45,157 nt of DNA from Nemertoderma westbladi (Eukaryota; Xenacoelomorpha; Nemertodermatida; Nemertodermatidae). The DNA is taken from positions 1-45,157 of the forward strand of contig JAUCBJ010001580.1 in NCBI GenBank assembly GCA_032718475.1. The letters are read 5' to 3'. Positions 1 through 9,778 of this stretch are shown piece after piece (position 1 is the stretch's first letter; every line of letters begins with the position of its first letter). Under the pieces are notes generated by a model that worked only from the letters and a program-made list of their open reading frames with translations, was not told the DNA's origin and searched no databases. Made by a program: the position numbers and the translations under genes.

Positions 1-962
1 CTTCTCTTCCGTAACTATATACTTACTATTGGCTTATGCCTACTTGACAGATACCGTATTTCTTTCCGTAATATATACAAGCTGAGTTGTGTATGCACGA
101 CAGTAACATTAATTACATTTAAAGCTGAATTACAGAATATTTATTTGACGGTAATGGGCGGGGGGGGGGGGGGGGGGGGGGGTAATTCTTTTACAGCTTC
201 TTGTGAATAAAAACAACAAAGTTTTACATCGCGGCATTTGATAAAGTATGTCTGTTTATTTTGTTACCGGACAACAACATGTTTTCCCAGTCACCGTTTA
301 AGAAAAACTAATTATAATTTAAATTGTAGTATTTACAGAGACCGGTACCGGCAACTGCAGGCAATAAAATAACCAGAACTTTTGAAGGTTATGATTAATT
401 TTCTAAAATTAAATGTAAATAATATTGAAATTTATAATTTTATGTGGATTTTCAATTTAGTTTAACAAAAATTAGTTATATTTTACAAAGATTGTCAGCA
501 GAAATACAAGAGGGGTCTAAGATATAATGTTGATCAAGTGTAAGGCATCCAACCACCAACCAATTGTTTTCCAGAAATATTACCATTTCAGATAGTAATC
601 TTTCATTTACATGTGGATACCTTCATTCATGTTAAGTGAGTTTGAAACGATTCTGATTATATTTGATATAATTTATTATCGTTTCAATGTGTGTTTGGCG
701 TACACGGGAATATCCAAGGGTAATGAAATTATAACAGCTCTGTTGGGAAAAGCCTTTACCTCACCGGCCATTGGCGACCCTTGTGTAGTACTGTGTGCCC
801 TGATTTCACTGTGGCGGAGAGGTTGGTTACTCTAATCTGTAGCATGCAGGTTTTGCAGCGGAAGCCTTTTTAATAAATATTTTTTTTAAGAGAATTTAAC
901 ACCACATAATATAGTGGTCAAAATTTTCCGTTGCATGACTTGTATTGTTATTGGTTGGCCTA
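1..962. other. AT-rich non-coding stretch
   Basis: No recognisable gene or RNA. A run of 23 G lies at 160-182. The open frame at 611-835 has no recognisable motif, begins in AT-rich sequence and I treat it as chance. Confidence 0.6.
160..182 (+). repeat. Poly-G homopolymer (23 G)
   Basis: An uninterrupted run of 23 G. Similar long G or C runs recur at 1695-1713, 6395-6407, 6816-6831, 20578-20603 and 42906-42916. Exact lengths are prone to sequencing and replication slippage. Confidence 0.9.
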
Positions 963-1215
963 AGCTTAATTTCGAACCACGCCTTTGGTTCGAGTTGTTA
1001 ATGCTTTGCCCCGATTGTGATCGAAGAGAGTGTTGACCCGTGAACCCCTGCTGGGTTCACATGGGTTGTTGATGTTAACCCTAAAGCTCTGGCCTAAATT
1101 GACCCTTTAGGATACTTTCGCATCATCGCTCGATGCGGACCCAGTTCGATAGGTGGTGGGGAGGTGAGGCCTATTGAATTGGCTCCTATTGGTCGATTGG
1201 GCCACCTTCGGTCTC
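963..1215. other. Hairpin-rich, more GC-rich island
   Basis: Several short inverted repeats lie close together in otherwise AT-rich DNA. They include CGAACC/GGTTCG near 975-995, TGAACCC/GGGTTCA near 1038-1060, CCTAAAG/CTTTAGG near 1080-1112 and GCATC/GATGC near 1120-1137. I see no tRNA cloverleaf, no rRNA-like sequence and no ORF. It could be a fragment of a structured mobile element or UTR; no function can be assigned. Confidence 0.35.
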
Positions 1216-1639
1216 TCACAGTGAACAAAGCCACTCAGCTTTCAAAACATGAGTACGGCTATTTATCCCTGTATATTGTGCATAATTAATTGTGTGTATT
1301 TATTTTCTATATATTTATTTTTATATGATAATAATAATAATATTGGTTTGTGCGTGTAATAATTATTTGTGTATATTATTATGATATTATTTTACTGGAT
1401 TACTGGACCTCTACTTTAATAAATCCGGCGATAAATTGCGGTTAATTGAATTATATTGCAATTAATGCAATTGGAGATGATTTGTACATTAATTCTGTGG
1501 ATCCAAGCAAGGACAGTATTGGAGTGGGGCGAACCACGAAGTTATCAAGCTTAGATAAGAGATGCACTATTGAAACCTTGTTTCTGTCTGTCAGTCTCAG
1601 CTCACCTTAAGCCCCTGGTATCGAGAAATATATACATAT

Positions 1640-2028
1640 ACTAAATGTCCCATAGACGCCATGATAAAATAGCAGCTGGTATTCATGAAAATTTCCCCCC
1701 CCCCCCCCCCCCCACCCCCTCCCTGTCTCATGAACATATATCTGTCTACTATAATAATACATCAATTGGAATTATCAATCCCCCTTATTTAAAAAATAAA
1801 AAATTTTATAATCGTACACTAGCTACCATAAAAATGTATTTTACTCGCGATATTTTCGATATTTTTCATCTTGCGATATTTTTACTCTCGATATTTTTAC
1901 TCGCGATATTTTTCAAGTCTAAATATTGTTCACCAATACTAACAACACCGACCTATAGTAAGCTATAACAATGAAATACAGTACTATACCGACCTATGCA
2001 ATACAGAGTTATCCCGAACTACACATTA
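1640..2028. repeat. Non-coding stretch with poly-C and short tandem repeat
   Basis: A C run (1695-1713) is followed by AT-rich sequence. At about 1841-1914 there are four degenerate tandem copies of a roughly 17-20 bp unit built around TCGCGATATTTTT. The open frame spanning 1645-1968 is low complexity (a proline run from the C tract) and is not considered a gene. Confidence 0.55.
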
Positions 2029-2770
2029 ATTTAGATCCTAGACACGAACTTAGACCCTGGAAGTGTGTGAAATTAGATCCTAGATCCAAACTTAGATCCT
2101 GGAAGCGAGCATCCTAGATACGAACTTAGATCCGAAAGCAACGTGAACATAGATCCTAGATGTGAACATAGATCCTGGAAGCGAACTTAAAACTAGATTA
2201 GATCCTGAAAGCTAACAGATCTTAGATGTGAACTTAGATCCTGGAAGCGAACTTAGATCCTAGATATGACCTTAGATCCTGAAAGCGAACTTAGATCCTA
2301 GATATTAACTTAGATCTTGGAAGCGAACTTAGATCCTGGAAGCGAACTTAGATCCTGGAAGCGAACTTAGATCCTAGATACGAACTTAGATCCGAAAGCA
2401 ACGTGAACATAGATCCTAGATGTGAACATAGATCCTGGAAGCGAACTTAAAACTAGATTAGATTCTGAAAGCTAACAGATCTTAGATGTGAACTTAGATC
2501 CTGGAAGGGAACTTAGATCCTAGATATGAACTTAGATCCTGAAAGCGAACTTAGATCCTAGATATGAACTTAGATCCTGGAAGCAAACTTATATCCTAGA
2601 TATGATCTTAGATTCTGGAAGCGAACTTAGATCTTGGAAGCAACACGATCTCGGATACTACTGTAGATGTGAACATAGATCCTATACACGAACTTAAATC
2701 GTAGATGCGAACTTAGATCCTGGAAACGAACTTAGATCCTAAGCACGAACTTAGATCCTGGAAACGACAT
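2029..2770 (+). repeat. About 20-bp minisatellite with higher-order structure
   Basis: Tandem copies of a 19-20 bp unit, consensus GAACTTAGATCCTGGAAGC with a frequent variant GAACTTAGATCCTAGATAC. A higher-order repeat is visible: the string beginning TCCGAAAGCAACGTGAACAT occurs at about 2131 and again at about 2391, with near-identical flanks, a 260-bp periodicity. It directly precedes the GAGCC-type minisatellite of the first array. Confidence 0.9.
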
Positions 2771-3167
2771 ACTGAATCATATTGATCGAGCCGAATAGAA
2801 CTTATCAAGCCGAGTCGAGCCCAATCAAGCCGGATGAGCCCAATCGAGCCAGACCGAGCCGAATAGCCCAATGAGTCGAGTCGAGTCCAATCAAGCCTTG
2901 TCGAGCCCAATTGAACCGGACCGAGCCGAGTTGAGCCCAATCGATCAGAGTCGCGCCCAATCGAGCCGAGTCAAGCCAAGTCGAGCAGATTCAGCCGAGT
3001 CGAGCCCAATTGAGCCAGACCGAGCCGATTCAAGCCGAATCGAGCCTATTTAACCGAATCGAGTCGGACCGAGCCGAGTCGATCCCAATCGAGTCGAGCC
3101 ATGGCCTACTTAAATATTATATTTAAGTAGGCCATGGTCGAGACCAATCGAGCCGAACCGAGCCAAT
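2771..3167 (+). repeat. GAGCC/GAGTC 20-bp minisatellite, array 1
   Basis: A 20-bp unit made of four 5-mers (GAGCC-GAGTC-GAGCC-CAATC), degenerate. It opens with a CTGAATCATA..GATCGAGCC block and closes at a CGTTGTCTCTTTTATTTGAA block. Both boundaries are shared with the longer array at 7444-8238, so the two are length variants of one element. ORFs on both strands here are products of the 5-mer repeat. Confidence 0.9.
3099..3137. repeat. Perfect 18-bp inverted repeat with 3-nt loop
   Basis: The arms are CCATGGCCTACTTAAATA and its exact reverse complement, separated by TTA. The 39-bp palindrome interrupts the GAGCC minisatellite and is absent from array 2. It is unrelated in sequence to the flanking 5-mer units, so it looks inserted rather than derived by drift. 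Confidence 0.9.
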
Positions 3168-3230
3168 CGTTGTCTCTTTTATTTGAAATAAAAAGTCGGT
3201 TCCTTATCGGGCCGCTAGGCCCGTCACTAG
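3168..3230 (+). mobile_element. Type-A 3' terminus of Helentron-like element (minisatellite-bearing copy)
   Basis: GTTGTCTCTTTTATTTGAAA leads into the arm TCGGTTCCTTA, an 18-nt slot with the hairpin CGGGCC-GCTA-GGCCCG, then CACTAG followed by T. The same terminus ends E2, E4, E5, E6 and E7 and the second minisatellite copy (8239-8302). A 3' hairpin shortly before a CTAG|T end is typical of Helitron-group elements. Confidence 0.65.
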
Positions 3231-4164
3231 TTAGCAAGTCGTTAGACTTGATTACTGTAAGAATTGTTGACTGACTGGCTGACTGGCTGGCTGACTGGCT
3301 GGCTGACTGACTGATCTACAGCCAAAACTACTCTAACGAATTTGATGAAATTTTCACAGCGACTAGATACCACGATTCTAAGGTCCCTGGTATGATCGGC
3401 TACTCCGTCCATAGCCTCTGGGCTCGAAAAATAGAGATAAACGAAAAAACGCCATAGGCGCAATGGTAAAATAACACCAATGACAGCTGGTGTCCTGATG
3501 AAAAATGGCTTATGTAATGCATTTCTACACATGGCTTAGTATAAATCGATGAGGTTGCCAAGATTATTGTACTTAGTACACCCATACTGTTTGTTTAGGC
3601 CCTGCACTCTCTGTCAAAGCAAATATTAACTGGTTGATTTAGTTTGTCTGGTTGATTTAGTGCAAGCTGAATGACTGTAGGTTACAGAGTACTATTGCAC
3701 TGTATTTTATTTTTAAATCTTTTGGCCAACATTAATACTGTGGAGGCTTTATGCTTATAAGGCGGAATGTTTACTCAGCCTCATACTGATACTCTGTAAG
3801 GCTTACACTAACATTATAGTTTGAAATATAAAAATAACTGCTTATTATCTGTATTGGGTTAATCATTGTGGCATTCAAAATGTTTTGTTAGGTGAATGAC
3901 ATTTAGTGGCTAAGATTATTCTCTGTCAGATTCCCTTCACACCATAGGCAAACATTGTTGAGGCTGAGGGAATTTACTTTAGTTTACTCTACTGAGTCAT
4001 TCAGCTGAATGGATTTGAGCAATTGCCAAATTACAGAGTGGGATCTCTCTCTGACCATAGATAAATAACACTTCCCTTCTGAACAAAGGTAAACATTGTT
4101 GAGGGAACTTACCTTTGATTGACGACTTCCGACTTGCTTAACGGCGTCTTGACGCCGTCACTAG
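3231..4164 (+). mobile_element. E1: short Helentron-like element, termini B/B
   Basis: The 5' end TTAGCAAGTCG continues into a hairpin CAAGTC-GTTA-GACTTG. Then follow (CTGA/CTGG)n and CTGATCTACAGCCAAAACTA, a layout I recall from non-autonomous Helitrons of other invertebrates. The 3' end has CGACTTGCTTA (4130-4140), the inverted match of the 5' arm, then an 18-nt slot forming ACGGCGTC-TT-GACGCCGT, then CACTAG. At 934 bp it lacks the internal half with the 160-bp repeats found in E2 and E4-E7. No coding capacity is credible; mobilisation would have to come from elsewhere. Confidence 0.6.
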
Positions 4165-5661
4165 TTAGGAACCGAGAGGTTCATTACTGTAAGAATTGTT
4201 TGCTGATTGATTGATTGACTGGCTGATCTACAGCCAAAACTACTCTAACGATTTTGATGAAATTTTCACAGTGGCTTGATACCGCGATTCGAAGGTCCCT
4301 GGTATGTTCCGCTATTTCGTCCATGAGCCGTGGGCTCGAAAAATAGACATAAACGAAAAAACGCCATAGGCGCAATGGTAAAATAACACCAATAACAGCT
4401 GGTGTCGTGATGAAAAATGGCTTATGTAATGCATTTCTACAGAAGGCTTAGTAATAAATCGATGAGGTTGCCAAGATTATTATACTCAGTACACCCGTAC
4501 TGTTTGTATAGGCCACCACTCTCTGTCAATGCAAACATTAACTGGTTGGTTTAGTTTGAAATCTAATATCGCCTCAGCTGAATTACTCTTCACAATGCTA
4601 TCTATGGGAATATCTCACTCTGCTAATGTAAGCTGAATGACTGTTACGTACACAGTAACACAGTGAGTTGGCTACATTAATGCCAACATTATTGCAAAAT
4701 GTTTTATTGTTGGATTACTCTCTGTCAGTCTCCCCTTCAGAACATTGTATAGGGAATTTACTTTAGTTTACTCTACTGTGCCATTCAGCTGAATGGATTT
4801 GAGCGATTGCCAAGTTACAGAGTTGGATCATTCTCTGACCATAGGCAAAGACATCAAATCTTTTTAAAAATATACTTTTTCCATGTTTTTTTTTCTGACC
4901 AAAAATTTCAAAAAAAAAATTTTCGTAGCCAGTACTGCCAATCGATTCGCCATCAAAAATAACGCAAAAAATTTTTTTTGCTAAATTTTAAATTACTGTA
5001 AATTTTTGGCGACTGGGGGGGGGGTCAATTTTTTTCGATCCGCTATAACTCCGGAACGCTTTGTCCAAATTCGATGGGGTTTTCATTTTTCAACTTAATT
5101 CGATGTCCTCTTTCAGCCTATCCATGTTTCGAAACCCCAAACAGCGCCGTTCAAAAATTATTTTTTTCTAGTTCTAGAATTTTACAAATTTCAAAAAAGT
5201 TGCAGTATTTTATTAACGCCTTTACGGAATTCGATAGCGTTTTCAATTTTTATATTAAACGCAATATCTTGAATCTCACTAGCCTAGTTTCGCGTCACCA
5301 ATGCCAAGACTTCATACTTGTTGAGGAAAATTTTTCTAGAATAATTTTTATTTAATTACATTTATCGCGATTTCTTATTACTGGTTGCACATGAATTGAT
5401 GGAGTTTTCAATTTATTAACTAAACACGATATCGCGCATTGCACCAGCGTGGTTTCGAAATTCCAAAACGAGGTCTTCACTAGTTGCAGGTCGATTTGGT
5501 TCTAGAATTGAGCAACTAATAATAGATCGAATTTATTAATAATTATTGTATGAAATATGATTGTATTTTTACATAATTATTAGTTCTATACTAATTCTCG
5601 TTGTCTCTTTTATTTAAAATAAAAAGTCGGTTCCTTATCGGGCCGCTAGGCCCGTCACTAG
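4165..5661 (+). mobile_element. E2: full-length Helentron-like element, termini A/A
   Basis: 1497 bp. The 5' end TTAGGAACCGA (4165-4175) forms a local hairpin GAACC-GAGA-GGTTC and is matched inversely by TCGGTTCCTTA at 5627-5637 (10 of 11 positions). The 3' slot holds CGGGCC-GCTA-GGCCCG, then CACTAG. Internally there are a (CTGR)n tract, the CAGCCAAAACTACTCTAACG block, and a threefold degenerate ~160-bp repeat anchored at about 5069, 5227 and 5393. The small frame at 5074-5355 recurs in other copies but is broken by a 1-bp deletion in E7, so it is not read as a gene. Confidence 0.65.
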
Positions 5662-7080
5662 TTAGGAACCGAGAGGTTCATTACTGTAAGAATTGCTCGA
5701 GACTGGCTGGCTGACTGATCTACAGCCAAAACTACTCTAACGATTTTGATGAAATTTTCACGGCGGCTAGATACGGCGATTCTAAGGTCCCTTGTATGTT
5801 CCGCTATTTCGTCCATGAGCCATGGGCTCGAAAAATAGACATAAACGAAAAAACGCCATAGGCGCAATGATAAAAACACCAGCTGGCACTCATGAAAAAT
5901 GGATAGAGATGGCCTAGTAATGTTATTCTATAGGAATGGCCACCTAACGAGGAAATGCTTTCTGTGCCAAGTATTATCCTCACTTTACAACTCAGACAGT
6001 AAGCAAACAAAAGCTGTGGGCTTCTAATGTATTACATCATAAGCTGATTGCTCTCCCAATAGCCCTCACACACTCACTGAATCGAATGAAATCGAATATC
6101 TATTAGCTTAATGCGAATAGCTGGTAAGCTGAATGCCATTTTAGTTATTGTGTACTGTTGATTGCAGAGTTGACTGCTATGTTGTATGTATTTAATTAAA
6201 GTAATTTTCGTAGAGGGAAGTTAATTTGGGATTACTCTCTATCAGATGTAAGCAAAGCTGTTCAGGGGTGGGTCGTGGGACCCAAATATAGTACTATTCA
6301 TGGCAAACATTAATAAAATCATTCAGTCAACCTGAAGGGTATTTGCTTTAGTTAACCCTATCCATACCGGGGTACTTTAGACGCTCAAACTACCGGGGGG
6401 GGGGGGGACTTTTGGGGACGTAAAGTTTGGAAGCATATAACTTTGTGTGGTGTGATGATATTACTTTAAAGTAAAAAGTTTTAGATACAAAATTTATTCC
6501 TCTATCCAAATATGCCACACACTAATGCTGAAATATAATATTTATATACTATAATTATGTTTAAATTGATTTTAAATTTATATTAAATTGATTGAATTTT
6601 AAATTTCCCGCCTATAATAGTTCAGCAATAATATGACAGTTTCAGAGACAGGTCAGTTTACGAGTCATTTTCATGGTCATAAATAATAATATGAAAATTA
6701 ATTTTTGTTTTAAGATAAAGAATAATAAATTTTAGGAAAAGTAACGGAATTTCACTTGCAATAAATGTGGTTTGGCTTTGAACCAAGCAATCAAATAAAG
6801 TGCGTCTCCAAAAGTCCCCCCCCCCCCCCCCGGTATGGATAGGGTTAACTACAGTGTGAAAAGCGAATTTATAATGTTACCCATACGTCAGGTAAATTAA
6901 TTTTTAGATATTTTGTACTGAAGGCAACGATTTCTGATATAATTAAAATACCGGTACAAATTGATTCATTTTTATTTTTTATTCTTATTTTTATTTTATA
7001 TCTATTTTATTGATAAAATAATATTATGATTTTACCGAATTTTATTTACCCCGTTGGGAAGTGTATATTATTATATTATT
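5662..7080 (+). mobile_element. E3: diverged Helentron-like copy, type-A 5' end, interrupted by a MITE
   Basis: The 5' end repeats the type-A hairpin (GAACC-GAGA-GGTTC), CTGG/CTGA tract and CAGCCAAAACTACTCTAACG block. After about 5880 similarity to the other copies decays, although scattered matches remain (ATTACTCTCT near 6230, AGCTGAATGCC near 6130). A piggyBac-type MITE occupies 6352-6848. No recognisable 3' terminus was found, so the right boundary is approximate. Confidence 0.45.
6352..6848. mobile_element. piggyBac-type MITE with TTAA target duplications
   Basis: The element is bounded by TTAA at 6352-6355 and 6845-6848. Inside these, CCCTATCCATACCGGGG at the left is matched by its perfect reverse complement at the right. 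The inverted similarity continues through a G run (6395-6407) / C run (6816-6831) and ACTTTTGG. The left arm has about 22 extra bases before the G run. TTAA duplication and TIRs starting CCCT are the hallmark of piggyBac elements. It is 497 bp including both TTAA copies and has no ORF, so it is non-autonomous. Confidence 0.8.
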
Positions 7081-7107
7081 ATTAAAATACAAGACAGGGG
7101 CTTGTTT

Positions 7108-7440
7108 CGATATATGTAGGTGCGCCCTTCGAGCAGCACGTGAGTTAATCAAATATTAGACACAATGTTTGACTTTGTCCCTTCGAGCAGCCACGTGAGT
7201 TTGGCTTTGACCCTTCGATATATGTATTTGCGCCCTTCGAGCAGCACGTGAGTTACATCAAATATTAGACACACTGTTTGACTTTGTCCATTCGAGCAGC
7301 ACGTGAGTTTTGCTTTCACCCTTGATATATGATGTTGCGCCCTTCGAGCAGCACGTGAGTTTCATCAAATAATAGACACACTGTTTGACTTTGTCCCTTC
7401 GAGCAGCACGTGAGTTTGACTTTGACCCTTCCAGCAGCGT
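7108..7440 (+). repeat. ~107-bp tandem repeat, three copies
   Basis: The phrase GCGCCCTTCGAGCAGCACGT begins near 7122, 7230 and 7336. Each unit contains a second, internal CCCTTCGAGCAGCACGTGAG phrase, so a ~50-bp sub-period is visible. It ends directly at the GAGCC minisatellite. AGCACGTGA contains a CACGTG E-box palindrome in every half-unit. Confidence 0.85.
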
Positions 7441-8238
7441 GTGTCAATCGAGCTGAATCATACCGATCGAGCCTAATAGAACCCATATAGGCGATGAAGC
7501 ATAATCGAGCCCAATTGAGCCGAGTCAAGCCGAACGGAGCCGAGTTGAGCCCAATCAAGCCGAGTCGAGCCAGACTGAGCCGAGTAAAGCCCAATTGAGT
7601 AGAGTCGAGCCCAATAGAGCCGAGTCGAGCCCAATTGAGCCGGACCGAGCCAAGTCGAGCCCAATTGAGCCAAGTTGAGCCAAATCGAGTTGAGTCGACT
7701 CAGACCGAGCCGAGCCGAGCCCAATCGAGCCGAGTCGAGCCATGTCACGCCAAATTGAGCCGGACTGAGTCGAGTCGAGACCAATCAAGCTGAGTCGAGC
7801 CCAATCGAGCCGAGTCGAGCCACACGGAGCCGAGTTGAGTCTAATCAAGCCGAGTCGAGCCAGACTGAGCCGAGTTAAGCCCAATCGAATCGAGTCGAGC
7901 CCAATAGAGCCGAGTCGAGCCCAATCAAGCCTAGTCGAGCCCAATTGAGCTGGACCGAGCCCAGTCGAGCCGGACTGAGCCAAGTTGAGCTAAATCGAGC
8001 CGAGTCAAGCCCAATCAATCCCAATCGAGCCGATTCGAGCCCAATCGAGCCGAGTCGAGACCAATCAAGCCGAGTCGAGCCGGACCGAGCTAAGTCGAGC
8101 CCAATGAAGCCGATTGAGATGAATCAAGCTGAGTCGAGTCGAGCCCAATCAAGCCGAGTCGAGCCCAATCGAGCCAAACCGAGCCGATCAAGCCAAGTCG
8201 AACTGAATCGAGCCCAATCGTGCCAGACTGACCCGAGC
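7441..8238 (+). repeat. GAGCC/GAGTC 20-bp minisatellite, array 2
   Basis: Same 20-bp unit and same boundary blocks as array 1 (2771-3167) but about twice as long. The overlapping ORFs on both strands (rich in SRVEP/NRAES-like or GSTRLD-like repeats) come from the 5-mer unit, which avoids stops in several frames. Confidence 0.9.
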
Positions 8239-8302
8239 TCGTTGTCTCTTTTATTTGAAATAAAAAGTCGGTTCCTTATCGGGCCGCTAGGCCCGTCACT
8301 AG
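8239..8302 (+). mobile_element. Type-A 3' terminus of second minisatellite-bearing Helentron-like copy
   Basis: Same sequence as 3168-3230: TCGGTTCCTTA arm, CGGGCC-GCTA-GGCCCG hairpin and CACTAG end. The minisatellite thus occupies the subterminal position in both copies. Confidence 0.6.
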
Positions 8303-9778
8303 TTACTGTAAGAATTGCTCGTGACTGACTGGCTGGCTGACTGATCTACAGCCAAAACTACTCTAACGATTTTGATGAAATTTTCACAGCATCTAGATAC
8401 CGCGATTATAAGGTCCCTGGTATGGTCCGCTATTTCGTCCATGAGCCGTGGGCTCGAAAAATAGACATAAACGAAAAAACGCCATAGGCGCAATGGTAAA
8501 ATAACACCAATAACAGCTGGTGTCGTGATGAAAAATGGCTTATGTAATGCATTTCTACAGAAGGCTTAGTAATAAATCGATGAGGTTGCCAAGATTATTA
8601 TACTCAGTACACCCATACTGTTTGTATAGGCCACCACTCTCTGTCAAAGCAAACATTATTAACTGGTTGGTTTAGTTTGAAATCTATTATCGCCTCAGCT
8701 GAATTACTCTTCCCAATGCAATCTATGGGAATATGTCACTCTGCTAATGTAAGCTGAATGAATGTACACAGTGAGTTGGCTACATTAATGCCAACATTAT
8801 TGCTAAATGTTTTATTGTTGGATTACTCTCTGTCAGTCTCCCCTTCAGAACATTGTATAGGGAATTTACTTTAGTTTACTCTACTGTGCCATTCAGCTGA
8901 ATGGATTTGAGCGATTGCCAAGTTACAGAGTTGGATCATTCTCTGACCATAGGCAAAGACATAAAATCTTTTTAAAAATATACTTTTTCCATGTTTTTTT
9001 TTCTGACCAAAAATTTCAAAAAAAATTTTTTTGTAGCCAGTCGATCGATTCGCCATCAAAAATAACGCAAAAAAATTTTTTTGCAAAATTTTAAATTACT
9101 GTAAATTTTTGGCGACTGGGGGGGGTCAATTTTTTTCGATCCGCTATAACTCCGGAACGCTTCGTCAAAATTCGATGGGGTTTTCATTTTTCAACTTAAT
9201 TCGATGTCCTCTTTCAGCCTATCCATGTTTCGAAACCCCAAACAGCGCCGTTCAAAAATTATTTTTTTCTAGTTCTAGAATTTTACAAATTTCAAAAAAG
9301 TTGCAGTATTTTATTAACGCCTTTACGGAATTCGATAGTGTTTTCGATTTTTATATTAAACGCAATATCCTGAATCTTACTAGCCTAGTTTCGCGTCACC
9401 AATGCCAAGACTTCATACTTTTTGAGGAAAATTTTTCTAGAATTTTTTTTTTTTTTTATTTTTATTTAATTACATTTATAGCGTTTTCTCATTACTGGTT
9501 GCACGTGAATTGATGGAGTTTTCAATTTATTAACTAAACGCGATATCGCGCATCGCACCAGCGTGGTTTCGAAATTCCAAAACGAGGTCTTTACTAGTTG
9601 CAGGTCGATTTTGTTCTAGAATTGAGCAACTAATAATAGATCGAATTTATTAATAATTATTGTATGAAATATGATTGTATTTTTACATAATTATTATTAG
9701 TTCTATACTAATTCTCGTTGTCTCTTTTATTTAAAATAAAAAGTCGGTTCCTTATCGGGCCGCTAGGCCCGTCACTAG
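8303..9778 (+). mobile_element. E4: Helentron-like element lacking the 5' arm
   Basis: It starts directly with TTACTGTAAGAATTGCTCG, so the 5' hairpin found in other units is missing. The (CTGR)n tract, CAGCCAAAACTACTCTAACG block, three ~160-bp internal repeats and type-A 3' terminus follow. It is near-identical to E6 and shares diagnostic variants with it, such as GAATGAATGTACACAGTGAG and AGCCAGTCGATCGATTCGCC, which points to a recent segmental duplication about 3 kb apart. Confidence 0.6.

Noticed and set aside
611-835. 74-codon frame
   Set aside because: No motif, no neighbouring coding exons, AT-rich context; length is within chance expectation.
963-1215. tRNA or 5S rRNA gene
   Set aside because: There are hairpins and a GGTTCGAG-like string, but no cloverleaf spacing, A box or 5S-like core.
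3400-3585. Small minus-strand frames in every unit (containing RLWRFFVYVYFSSP)
   Set aside because: They coincide with the conserved Helitron-like block; there is no start context, their ends differ between copies and the best copies carry frame changes.
5074-5355. Recurring ~93-codon frame (starting MGFSFFNLIRCPL) in E2, E4, E5, E6 and E7
   Set aside because: Repeated only because the units are near-identical. E7 has a frameshifting deletion, and the frame crosses the threefold non-coding repeat.
7473-8328. Repetitive ORFs on both strands in the GAGCC minisatellite
   Set aside because: Composition follows exactly from the 5-mer units. They lack non-repetitive sequence and overlap on both strands.
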